From contig NZ_CP009830.1 in assembly GCF_000959525.1 (NCBI RefSeq), forward strand, positions 486,290 through 550,289: a stretch of DNA of 64,000 bases, read 5' to 3'. Every line of letters begins with the position of its first letter. The stretch's first letter is position 1. The position numbers and the translations under genes were made by a program. This DNA is from Burkholderia multivorans ATCC BAA-247. Lineage in GTDB: Bacteria; Pseudomonadota; Gammaproteobacteria; Burkholderiales; Burkholderiaceae. The notes beneath the pieces were generated by a model. The model was not told the DNA's origin, did no database searches, and saw only the letters and a list, made by a program, of their open reading frames with translations. This document shows, one piece after another, positions 29,194-38,905 of this stretch.

Positions 29194-29207
29194 GCAAGAA
29201 GCATGCC
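29194..29207 (-). promoter_or_regulatory. Sigma-54 promoter of the TonB receptor gene
   Basis: On the minus strand GGCATG-CTTC-TTGC has the required 10-bp GG-to-GC spacing. Expected start is near 29182, leaving a leader of about 82 nt. It differs from the alcohol dehydrogenase promoter only in the 4-bp spacer. Confidence 0.65.
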
Positions 29208-29454
29208 GATGAGCGCGAATCGCGATGTGCGCGGTGTGCTTCCATGTGCCGCCGCGACACCGTGCGGCACACGCACCATCTTCGTATCGACGGGTGTTGC
29301 GCTTCGGTCGGCGCTGTCGTCGGTGGGCCGACCGCGATTGGCGATGCGCACCGCGCGATGCGCGGGCGACGCATGCAATGACGCAATGTCGGTCGATCGA
29401 CGCACGCCGCCCACATCGCCACATCGCCACGCCAACCGGCACCTGCGTGCCGTC

Positions 29455-29509
29455 CGCACTGTCATGTTTCGCAACAGTGCGCACACCCAGCTGTTCCCGA
29501 ACGCAACAG
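29455..29509. promoter_or_regulatory. Tandem activator sites between the receptor and alcohol dehydrogenase
   Basis: TGTCA-N7-CAACA (29460-29476) and TGTTC-N7-CAACA (29492-29508) have centres 32 bp apart, three helical turns. The first is part of a perfect 8-bp inverted repeat, CGCACTGT (29455-29462) and ACAGTGCG (29474-29481). They lie about 90-140 bp upstream of the dehydrogenase -24 element and about 250-300 bp upstream of the receptor's. Confidence 0.6.
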
Positions 29510-29597
29510 ATGCGCGCCGCGGCCGACCATGCCGCGCATTGCCGGCGCCGCCTTCGATTCGCGCGCCGACCCTTGCCGCACAAGGCCGCCGGCGCAA

Positions 29598-29612
29598 TGG
29601 CATGCGATTTGC
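29598..29612 (+). promoter_or_regulatory. Sigma-54 promoter of the PQQ alcohol dehydrogenase operon
   Basis: TGGCATG-CGAT-TTGC with a 10-bp GG-to-GC spacing. Predicted start near 29624, about 80 nt before the ATG at 29704. The rest of the 29101-29703 gap holds the activator sites and no supportable ORF. Confidence 0.8.
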
Positions 29613-29703
29613 GTGACCGAGGTCGCACTGGATCCGGAACCCGTCCATGCCGGCCCGGCGATCGGTTTGCCGCGGTGCGACCACAATGACTCAGGAGACA
29701 ACC

Positions 29704-31431
29704 ATGAAGAAACTCTCGGCTTCGACGAGCCGACTGGCAACGATCGGCATCGCGGCGGCAGCCGCCATCGCCTTGAATCCCGGCCTCGTGGACGCCGCGG
29801 CCGACTATCCGGCCGTCACGTATCAGCGCCTGACGAATGCGCAGCACGATCCGGGCTGGCTGACCTACTACCGCACGTACAACGGCCAGGCGCACTCGCC
29901 GCTCAAGCAGATCGATGCGTCGAACGTCGGCCGGCTCACGCAGGCCTGGAGCTACAAGTTTCCGGCCGAACTGAAGCAGGGTTTCGAAGCGACGCCGATC
30001 GTCAATGGCCGCTATCTGTTCGTGACGACGCCGAAGGACAACGTCTACGCGTTCGACGCGGCGACCGGCGCGCAGCTCTGGAAATACGAGCCGAAGCTCG
30101 GTGCGGAGTCGTTCAAGACCGCGTGCTGCGACGTCGTGAACCGCGGCGTCGCGCTCTACGGCAAGAACGTGTACGTCGCGATGCTCAGCGGCGAAGTGGC
30201 CGCGCTCGACGCGCAGACGGGCACGCTCGTGTGGAAGAAGCAGATGTTCGAGCCGGGCCTCGGCTACGCGTTCTCGCTCGCGCCGCTCGCGCTCGACGGT
30301 GCGATCGTCGTCGGCAGCTCGGGCGGCGAATACGGCGCGCGCGGCTTCATCGCCGCGCTGAACGCCAACGACGGCTCGCTGCTGTGGAAGCGCTTCACGA
30401 TTCCGGGCCAGGGCGAAAAACACGGCGACACCTGGCCGGACGGGATGCAGACGCACGGCGGCGCACCCGCGTGGCTGACCGGCACCTACGATGCGGCGAC
30501 GCGCACGCTGTACTGGGGCGTCGGCAATCCGGGGCCGTGGCTCGCCGATCTGCGTCCCGGCGACAACCTCTATTCGGATTCGCTGCTCGCGCTGGACCCG
30601 AAGAACGGCGATCTGAAGTGGCACTACCAGTACACGAAGCACGACACGTGGGATTACGACGGCGTGAACACGCCGATCCTCGCGACGATCCGCTACAAGG
30701 GCCAGGCGCGCGACGCGATCATCCATGCGGACCGCAACGGCTTCTTCCACGCGATCGACCGCGATACTGGCAAGCTGATCTACGCGGAGCCGTTCGTGAA
30801 GGCGACGTCGGTCACCGGCTACACCGAGGACGGCACGCCGATCCAGGATCCGGCGAAGTATCCGAAGGTCGGCACGACGATCGATACGTGCCCGAGCTTC
30901 CTCGGCGGCAAGAACTGGTGGTCGGTGTCGTACGACCCCGAGCGCCACCTGGCGATCGTGCCGTCGCTGCACGCGTGCATGAGCCTGTCGGGCAAGTCGG
31001 TGAACTACATGGAAGGGCTGCCGTATCTCGGCGAAGGCTTCGAGATCAAGCCCGAGCCCGGCAGCGAAGGATACGGCGAACTGCAGGCGATCGACGTGAA
31101 CACCGGCAAGAAGGTCTGGAGCCACTGGAGCAAGCTGCCGTGGAACGGCGGCGTCGCGACGACCGCGAGCGGCCTCGCGTTCAGCGGCTCGCTCGACGGA
31201 CACCTGTACGCGTTCGACGTATCGACCGGCAAGGTGCTGTGGGAAAGCCCGAAGCTCGCGAGCGGCATCATCGCGCAGCCGTCGGTGTTCGAGGTCGACG
31301 GCAAGGAATACGTCGCGGTGCTCGCCGGCTACGGCGGCGCGAACCCGATCTGGGGCGGCCCGATGGCGAAGGCGGCGGACGACGTGCCGCGCGGCGGCAC
31401 GCTTTACGTGTTCGCCCTCGATCGCACCTGA
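29704..31431 (+). CDS. PQQ-dependent alcohol dehydrogenase, lanthanide-type signature
   Basis: 575 residues with a signal peptide (about 1-33) and the eight-bladed quinoprotein fold. The vicinal disulfide is CC141-142 (KTACCDVVNRG). Likely metal and PQQ ligands include E209 (SSGGEYGARG), N275 (GVGNPGPW) and catalytic D317; D319 two residues on gives WDYDGVN, the Asp-X-Asp pattern that in XoxF/PedH-type enzymes ligates a lanthanide, where calcium enzymes have Ala or Ser. No cytochrome domain is attached. It oxidises a primary alcohol in the periplasm; acs in the same apparent regulon makes ethanol a plausible substrate. CAGGAGAC precedes the ATG. It is the first gene of an apparent operon with the fusion protein and HiPIP. 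Confidence 0.92.
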   Translation: MKKLSASTSRLATIGIAAAAAIALNPGLVDAAADYPAVTYQRLTNAQHDPGWLTYYRTYNGQAHSPLKQIDASNVGRLTQAWSYKFPAELKQGFEATPIVNGRYLFVTTPKDNVYAFDAATGAQLWKYEPKLGAESFKTACCDVVNRGVALYGKNVYVAMLSGEVAALDAQTGTLVWKKQMFEPGLGYAFSLAPLALDGAIVVGSSGGEYGARGFIAALNANDGSLLWKRFTIPGQGEKHGDTWPDGMQTHGGAPAWLTGTYDAATRTLYWGVGNPGPWLADLRPGDNLYSDSLLALDPKNGDLKWHYQYTKHDTWDYDGVNTPILATIRYKGQARDAIIHADRNGFFHAIDRDTGKLIYAEPFVKATSVTGYTEDGTPIQDPAKYPKVGTTIDTCPSFLGGKNWWSVSYDPERHLAIVPSLHACMSLSGKSVNYMEGLPYLGEGFEIKPEPGSEGYGELQAIDVNTGKKVWSHWSKLPWNGGVATTASGLAFSGSLDGHLYAFDVSTGKVLWESPKLASGIIAQPSVFEVDGKEYVAVLAGYGGANPIWGGPMAKAADDVPRGGTLYVFALDRT

Positions 31432-31444
31432 GCCGCTGCTACGT

Positions 31445-31472
31445 CGCGCCCGCGCCGCCGCGCGCGGGCGCG
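31445..31472 (+). repeat. GC hairpin after the alcohol dehydrogenase gene
   Basis: CGCGCCCGCG (31445-31454) and CGCGGGCGCG (31463-31472) form a 10-bp stem with an 8-nt loop in the 70-bp gap. There is no T-run. It may protect the dehydrogenase mRNA or reduce read-through to the next gene. Confidence 0.45.
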
Positions 31473-31501
31473 CTTCCCGACTTCCATCCGAGCGTACGAA
31501 C

Positions 31502-32740
31502 ATGAACCTCCGACTTCCCCACCTCGCCGCGGCCTGCGCGCTCGCATCCGGCGCCGCGCTGACGGCACTGCCCGCCGCGGCCGCGCCGGTGCGCGTGTGC
31601 TCGCTTCCCGGCACGCCGACCGCTGCGCTCGACAAGGCCGTCGCGCGCGAAGCGTTCCGCACGGCCGGCGTCGTCGCGACGTTCGCCGCCCCGGGCGTCG
31701 ACGGCGGCGACGACGACGGCGTCTCCGCGCACGAGCTCGTGCGGCTGCTCGAACGCGATTGCGACGTGCTCGCGGGCTTCCCGCGCTCGGCGATCGCCGA
31801 TGCATCGGACACGACGCTGCTGTTCTCGCAGGGCTATCTGCGTTCCGGCTACGTGAGCGTCACGCGCCGCGACGCGGCTGCGTCGACGAGCGGCCGCGAG
31901 ATCGTCGCCGCGACGTACGCGAGCCCCGCGCAACTGATCGCGGTCCAGCAGCAGAACGCGCACTTCGATCTCGAGAACACGTCCGAGCAGACCGTCGCGG
32001 CAGTCGCCACCGGCCGCGCGCATCGCGCGATCGTCTGGTATCCGGCCGTCGTCGCGTATCAGGCCGCGCATCCGAAGCAGGCGTTTCGCATCGCGCCAAC
32101 ATCGTCGCCGTACACCGCATGGCAGCTGGCATTTGCGTTCGCGCCGCGCTCGGCCTCGCTGCAGCAGCGGATCGACAACGCGCTCACGCAGATGAAGCGC
32201 GACGGCCGGCTCGCCGCGCTCACGCGCAAATGGACGCTGCCGGCCAACGCACTCGAAGCGCGCGACGCAGATGCGATGCCGCCCGTCGCCGGCGGCATCA
32301 TGCGCGCGGGCATCGTGCGCGCGCGCGGCTTGCCGGCCGGCGGCGGCTTCATCCGGATCGCCGCGAGCACCGCCGAGCACGCGCCGACGTTCGACGCCGC
32401 CCAGGTCGAGCATGGCCGCGCGCTGTACGGCAACGCCTGCGCTAAATGCCACGGCGCCGATCTCGAAGGCAACACCGCGCCTGCGCTGAGCGGCCCGTCG
32501 TTCGCGCCGCTGTCGCATTCGCATCTGACGATCGGCGGCGTGTTCGGCTACATGGCGACCAACATGCCGGCCGACCAGCCCGGCAAGCTGAAGGACGACG
32601 AATACGCGGACCTGATGGCCTTCCTGCTCGCGTCGAACGGCTATGTCGCGGGCAAGAGCAAGCTGACGGCCGATACCGCGCGCGCATCGACCGCGCCGCT
32701 CGTCGTCGGCCCCGCCGGCCATCGAGCCGCGGGACAGTGA
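31502..32740 (+). CDS. Fusion of an XoxJ/MxaJ-like substrate-binding-protein domain and a c-type cytochrome
   Basis: 412 residues. After a signal peptide ending PAAAAPV comes a periplasmic binding-protein (SBP_bac_3-like) domain, residues about 29-247: VRVCSLPGTPTAALDKAV, DVLAGFPRSA, SQGYLRSGYVSVTRRD, NALTQMKRDGRLAALTRKW. Residues about 295-380 are a class I cytochrome c with the heme site CAKCH (313-317), and Met351 or Met355 in GYMATNMPA as candidate axial ligand. In methanol dehydrogenase operons the corresponding proteins, XoxJ/MxaJ (activation) and XoxG/MxaG (electron acceptor), are separate. This one polypeptide could both mature the dehydrogenase and take its electrons. It lies 70 bp downstream of the dehydrogenase gene. 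Confidence 0.88.
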   Translation: MNLRLPHLAAACALASGAALTALPAAAAPVRVCSLPGTPTAALDKAVAREAFRTAGVVATFAAPGVDGGDDDGVSAHELVRLLERDCDVLAGFPRSAIADASDTTLLFSQGYLRSGYVSVTRRDAAASTSGREIVAATYASPAQLIAVQQQNAHFDLENTSEQTVAAVATGRAHRAIVWYPAVVAYQAAHPKQAFRIAPTSSPYTAWQLAFAFAPRSASLQQRIDNALTQMKRDGRLAALTRKWTLPANALEARDADAMPPVAGGIMRAGIVRARGLPAGGGFIRIAASTAEHAPTFDAAQVEHGRALYGNACAKCHGADLEGNTAPALSGPSFAPLSHSHLTIGGVFGYMATNMPADQPGKLKDDEYADLMAFLLASNGYVAGKSKLTADTARASTAPLVVGPAGHRAAGQ

Positions 32741-32815
32741 CGGCCGCACGCCGGCACGCCGATGCGAACGGCGCCGCACGCCTCTGTTTTTTTCTCTTCA
32801 CCAGGACATACGACA

Positions 32816-33133
32816 GTGACTCACTCGACGACTCGCAGAACCTTCATCGTCCAGACGCTCGGCCTGTGCGCGGCGCTCGCGGCAGCGCGCACCTCGGTCG
32901 CGGCGCCGCCGCTCGTCGACGAAAACGACGCCACGGCGAAATCGCTCGGCTATCGTGCGCACGCCTCGGCCGTCGATACGGCGCAGTTCCCGAAATACCA
33001 GCCCGGCCAGCGCTGCGCGAACTGCCGGTTCTACAAGGGCGACGCCGCGGACGCAGCGGGCACGTGTCCGATGTTCGGCGGCAAGGCGGTCGCGGCGGAC
33101 GGCTGGTGCAACGTGTATGCAAAGCGCGCGTGA
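32816..33133 (+). CDS. High-potential iron-sulfur protein (HiPIP)
   Basis: 105 residues from a GTG at 32816 (CAGGA upstream); a longer in-frame ATG at 32762 is less convincing. The N-terminus THSTTRRTFIVQTLGLCAALAAA is a Tat-type signal, fitting a cofactor inserted before export. The HiPIP cysteines are all present: CANC, then C in AAGTCPMFGG, then WC in ADGWCNVYAKRA. HiPIPs carry electrons in the periplasm. Its position behind a PQQ dehydrogenase and a cytochrome suggests it is part of that electron chain to the terminal oxidase. Confidence 0.9.
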   Translation: MTHSTTRRTFIVQTLGLCAALAAARTSVAAPPLVDENDATAKSLGYRAHASAVDTAQFPKYQPGQRCANCRFYKGDAADAAGTCPMFGGKAVAADGWCNVYAKRA

Positions 33134-33155
33134 TGCCGCGCGCGACGCATCGGCA

Positions 33156-34994
33156 ATGTCCAATGCACGGCAGCCGGCGCCCGCGGCCGGCCACGACGAC
33201 GCGCTCGCATCGGCGAGCGCGCCTTTCGCCGGATTGATCGCACTCGGCCTGTCGCGCGGCTTCGTGACGCGCGGCGACGTGATCGACGCGCTGCCCGACG
33301 ACGACGCGCACGATGCCGGCATCGACGCCGCGACGGCCGTCCTTGCGGAACTCGGTATCGCGGTATCGGACGCCGCCCATGCGGAAACGGACTGGTCGCT
33401 CGACCGGTATTTCCGGCCCCCACCGCTCTCCCGCGCGGCGGCCGAGCGCAACGGTGCGTTCGCGGCCTTCGATCTGCTCGCGCCGCGCACGAACGATCCG
33501 GTGCGGCTCTATCTGCGCGAGATGGGCACGGTGCCGCTCCTCACGCACGACGAGGAGATCGCATACGCGCAGCGCATCGAGCGCGGCCGCGCGGCGTCGG
33601 TCGCGGTACTGTGCGGCGATCCCGATGCGCTCGATGCGCTGGCGTCGATCCGTCGCGAGATCGCGGAAGGCCGGGCCGCTGCATCGGCCTATTTGATGTT
33701 CGTCGATGAGGGCCGGCATGCCGATGCAGCGGCCGCCGTCGACCCGCATGCCGACGCGCAACACGACGACATGCGGCCGGGCGACCCGCACGTGTGCGAC
33801 GCGGCACTCGCCCGTCTGTCGTCGCTCGATGCGCTCGCGCGCGACATGCGCGCCGCGCTGGCGTCGGGCGGCACGGCGTCGCCCGCGTACCGCGCCGCGG
33901 TGCGCGATGCCGCGGCGCTGCTGCGCCCGCTGCGGCTGTCCGCACGTGCGGTCGAGCGCATCGGCGCACCGCTGCGCGGCCGCGCACGACGTCATCGCGA
34001 ACAGCGCGCGCGTATGACGCGCGTGCTCCACCATGCGGGCATCCCGTCGCAGACGACCTGGCGATGCCACGACGCGCACGACGACGATCACGCGCGCTGG
34101 CTCGCGGCCGGCATCGCCGCGCATCCCGAATGCGAGCGCGCGCTGATTCGCAGCGCGCCCGTGCTGTTCGATGCGCGCGAAGCGATCGCAGCCGATGCAC
34201 GCGCATCGGTGCTGCCGCCGCGTACGGTCGCGCTGCTCGATGCGCGGCTCGATGCGATCGAACGCGCGACGCACGCGGCGAAGATGGCGTTGTTCGACGC
34301 GAACCTGCGGCTCGTCGTGTCGATCGCGAAGCGCTATCCCGATCGCGGGCTCCCGTTCGCCGATCTGATCCAGGAAGGCAACATCGGGCTGCTGAAGGCG
34401 ATCGACCGCTACGATCACCGACGCGGCTTCCGGTTCTCGACCTACGCGACCTGGTGGATCCGGCAGTCGATCACGCATGCGCTCGCCGATCTCGGACGCA
34501 CGATCCGCGTGCCGACGCACACCGTCGATGCAATCAACAAGCTCGCGCGACTCGCGCGCGAACATCGGCAGCGTGCGGGCGCGGCCGCGACGCCGGACGA
34601 GTTGGCCGCTCAGATGGGCGAGCCCGTCGACAAGGTGCGCGAACTGATGGCGATCGTGAAGGAACCCGTTTCGGCCGATCTGCCGATTGCACCGGACGGC
34701 GACATGACGTTCGTCGACGTCGTGCCCGATGCGTCGACGCCGTCGCCGGAAGACGCGGCCGACGCGGCGCAGCGGCGCGCTGCGATCGCCGCCGCGATCG
34801 ATCGGCTTCCGCCGCGCGAAGCGCTGATCGTGCGGCTGCGCTACGGGCTGCATGCGGGCGAAGGCTGCTCGCTGCGCGACATCGGCCGCCGTCTGAATCT
34901 GTCTGCCGAGCGCGTGCGGCAGATCGAAGCGTCCGCACTCGCACGCCTGCGCGCCTCGGGCACGCTCGCGGTGCTGCGCCCGTTCGTTGGATGA
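33156..34994 (+). CDS. RpoD-like sigma-70 family factor (extra, non-housekeeping copy)
   Basis: 612 residues from ATG 33156; the start is uncertain because no strong ribosome site is present, and ATG 33117 overlapping the HiPIP stop is possible. Near the start [24 protein letters not shown] resembles region 1.1. Then region 1.2 ([31 protein letters not shown]), a non-conserved insertion, regions 2.1-2.4 ([50 protein letters not shown]), region 3 and region 4.2 ([29 protein letters not shown]). It differs from ordinary RpoD enough to be an alternative factor. It is directly downstream of the HiPIP gene and could be in the same transcript. Confidence 0.9.
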   Translation: MSNARQPAPAAGHDDALASASAPFAGLIALGLSRGFVTRGDVIDALPDDDAHDAGIDAATAVLAELGIAVSDAAHAETDWSLDRYFRPPPLSRAAAERNGAFAAFDLLAPRTNDPVRLYLREMGTVPLLTHDEEIAYAQRIERGRAASVAVLCGDPDALDALASIRREIAEGRAAASAYLMFVDEGRHADAAAAVDPHADAQHDDMRPGDPHVCDAALARLSSLDALARDMRAALASGGTASPAYRAAVRDAAALLRPLRLSARAVERIGAPLRGRARRHREQRARMTRVLHHAGIPSQTTWRCHDAHDDDHARWLAAGIAAHPECERALIRSAPVLFDAREAIAADARASVLPPRTVALLDARLDAIERATHAAKMALFDANLRLVVSIAKRYPDRGLPFADLIQEGNIGLLKAIDRYDHRRGFRFSTYATWWIRQSITHALADLGRTIRVPTHTVDAINKLARLAREHRQRAGAAATPDELAAQMGEPVDKVRELMAIVKEPVSADLPIAPDGDMTFVDVVPDASTPSPEDAADAAQRRAAIAAAIDRLPPREALIVRLRYGLHAGEGCSLRDIGRRLNLSAERVRQIEASALARLRASGTLAVLRPFVG

Positions 34995-35030
34995 TGCACG
35001 CACACGATGCGCCGACTGTGCCGCGCGTCG

Positions 35031-35047
35031 TGTTGATACCTGCAACA
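35031..35047. promoter_or_regulatory. Activator site upstream of acs
   Basis: TGTTGATACCTGCAACA is a perfect TGTTG-N7-CAACA inverted repeat, the cleanest copy of the motif in the window, about 130 bp upstream of the acs -24/-12 promoter. Confidence 0.65.
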
Positions 35048-35178
35048 GCCGCTGCTGCATTTCGGCGCACGCCGGCGGCCGCCGGCGGCGGCATCAGCGT
35101 CGACCGATCAACGCACGGCGTGCCCGCCGCCTCGCACCGGCGGCACCGGCGTGCAGGCAGCGCGCATCGTCGCGCGAC

Positions 35179-35193
35179 TGGCATGCATGTTGC
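35179..35193 (+). promoter_or_regulatory. Sigma-54 promoter of acs
   Basis: TGGCATG-CATG-TTGC with the 10-bp GG-to-GC spacing. It is identical to the alcohol dehydrogenase promoter outside the 4-bp spacer. Predicted start near 35205, about 38 nt before the acs start codon. Confidence 0.8.
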
Positions 35194-35242
35194 GTTTCGT
35201 TCGCCATTGCATGACACGTTGTGCTTTTCCACGGAGAACACC

Positions 35243-37225
<1,983 letters not shown>

Positions 37226-37473
37226 CGCGTGCCGGCATTGCCGGCCGCTCACGACATCTTCGACGCACGCTCGTTCCGGCACCGACCCGTGCCGCGAACG
37301 CGCTCGCGCGCCGATCGCCAACCGATCGTGCCGCCGTGCGTTCCCGCCGCGCGCCATCCGCCTGCACGGCCTGCGCGACGGATGCCGGTTCGCCGGCAGA
37401 CGTCGCCTTCGCTGTTCGATGCATTTGGATACTGTTCGACGCTTTCCGACGTACAACAACACTGGAGACACAC

Positions 37474-38544
37474 ATGAAGCACACCTTCTGGATCGGCTGC
37501 GCGGCGGCCGCCGGCGCAATGGCCTGCAGCGGCGCGTTCGCGCAAAGCAGCGTGACGCTGTACGGCAATCTCGACGCCGCCTTGCTCTATACGAACAAGA
37601 CGCTCGACGCGACGACCGGACGCAACGCGGGCCACCAGTTCGCGATGACCGACACCGGGATGACGCCGACGACGTTCGGCATGATGGGCACCGAGGATCT
37701 CGGCGGCGGCCTGAAAGCGAAGTTCCAGCTCGAAAGCGGCTTCGCCGTCACGAATGGCGCGTTCAATCATTCGAACGGCAATTTCTTCGGCCGGCAGGCG
37801 TGGGTCGGACTCGACGGCGCGTTCGGCACGGTGAAGGCGGGCCTGCAGTATTCACCGTTCCTGCTCGCGATCTTCGATTCCGATCCGCGCAGCTTCTCGC
37901 ACTTCGGCAGCGGACTGATTCCGTACGTCGACAACGTGCTCGTGACGGGCCTGTTCAACGCGAACGCCGTGTCGTATACGAGCCCGACGATCGCGGGCCT
38001 GACGGGCAGCGCGATGTTCGCGTTCGGCGGCGCCGCCGGCAACTTCCAGGCCGGACGCCAGTATTCGGCGAGCCTCAAGTACGAGCACGGCGGCTTCATG
38101 ATCAACGCCGCGTTCTACGACGGCAACGACGGCGGCACCGCGGCAACGCCGGTGCCGAGCACCGTCGCGTTCGTCGGCCGCACGATCGGCGCCGCGTACC
38201 GGTTCGGGCCCGTCACCGCGAAGGCCTCGTTCGCGAGCTACAAGGTCGGCGGCTCGTTCAGCAACAACGTGTACGGCGGCGGGCTCGACTATCAGGCGAC
38301 ACCGGCCGTCGATCTGAACGGCGGCGTCTGGTATACGAGCGATCGCAACGACACCGCGAATCATTCGCTGCTCGCGGCGGTCGGTGCGAGCTACAGCCTG
38401 TCGAAGGCGACCTCGCTCTACGCGCAGGTCGCGATGGTCGACAACCACGGCGCGATGAACACGGGGCTCGGCATCAACAACGCGCTCTATGGCGCGACGG
38501 GGACGACCGTCGGCGCGAACGTCGGGATTCGGCACGCGTTCTGA
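37474..38544 (+). CDS. Gram-negative general porin (OmpC/Omp32 type)
   Basis: 356 residues, with a signal peptide ending SGAFAQ and the betaproteobacterial porin opening SSVTLYGNLDAALLYTN, then FGMMGTEDLGGGLKAKFQLESGFA, RQAWVGLDGAFGTVKAGLQYSPF and the C-terminal GANVGIRHAF ending in Phe. It forms a trimeric outer-membrane channel for small hydrophilic solutes. TGGAGAC precedes the ATG. It is monocistronic between acs and an MHS transporter; the 248-bp region before it has no sigma-54 site. Confidence 0.95.
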   Translation: MKHTFWIGCAAAAGAMACSGAFAQSSVTLYGNLDAALLYTNKTLDATTGRNAGHQFAMTDTGMTPTTFGMMGTEDLGGGLKAKFQLESGFAVTNGAFNHSNGNFFGRQAWVGLDGAFGTVKAGLQYSPFLLAIFDSDPRSFSHFGSGLIPYVDNVLVTGLFNANAVSYTSPTIAGLTGSAMFAFGGAAGNFQAGRQYSASLKYEHGGFMINAAFYDGNDGGTAATPVPSTVAFVGRTIGAAYRFGPVTAKASFASYKVGGSFSNNVYGGGLDYQATPAVDLNGGVWYTSDRNDTANHSLLAAVGASYSLSKATSLYAQVAMVDNHGAMNTGLGINNALYGATGTTVGANVGIRHAF

Positions 38545-38905
38545 GCCCGTCTGCGCGGCGCCGGCCTGCGCCATGCGGCGTCGGCCGCGCGCGCGGCGTT
38601 GCTGTATAGACCGGCGCCGGCGCGATGCGGACCGCCTGCCCCGCCGCGCAGATGCGTCCGCGCCGCCAGTTGTCACCGGGCGCCATCCGTGTCGTTTACG
38701 ACCGGTTTCCGGGCGGATGACCGATAGTCGGTGCCGCCCGTTTCTCTACACTGTTTTCCACCAACACACTCGCGAGGTGTCGGCCGGCGCGCGCGCGTCG
38801 ACGGCATCGCCGCGAACCGAGACATCCGCTTCGTCCCCCGATGGCCGGCGCACGCGCGCCGCGCGTCCGCTCGGCCGGGCATCGAGGCCCTTCCAGGAGA
38901 CATCA
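38545..38905. other. Intergenic region between porin and MHS transporter
   Basis: About 360 bp with no supportable ORF. GC-rich inverted sequences follow the porin stop but no T-run is present. A weak -10-like TACACT at about 38747 is the only promoter-like feature. Confidence 0.4.

Noticed and set aside
29230-29455. Further -24/-12-like sequences between the TonB receptor and the dehydrogenase (near 29238-29250 and 29440-29452)
   Set aside because: The GG-to-GC spacing is 9 bp, not 10, which abolishes sigma-54 promoters.
26800-31812. A continuous minus-strand frame of 1670 codons covering the TonB receptor and beyond
   Set aside because: Only 26800-29100 has receptor sequence. The rest is antisense to the PQQ dehydrogenase gene with Arg-rich, unconserved translation; a GC-rich genome leaves such frames open.
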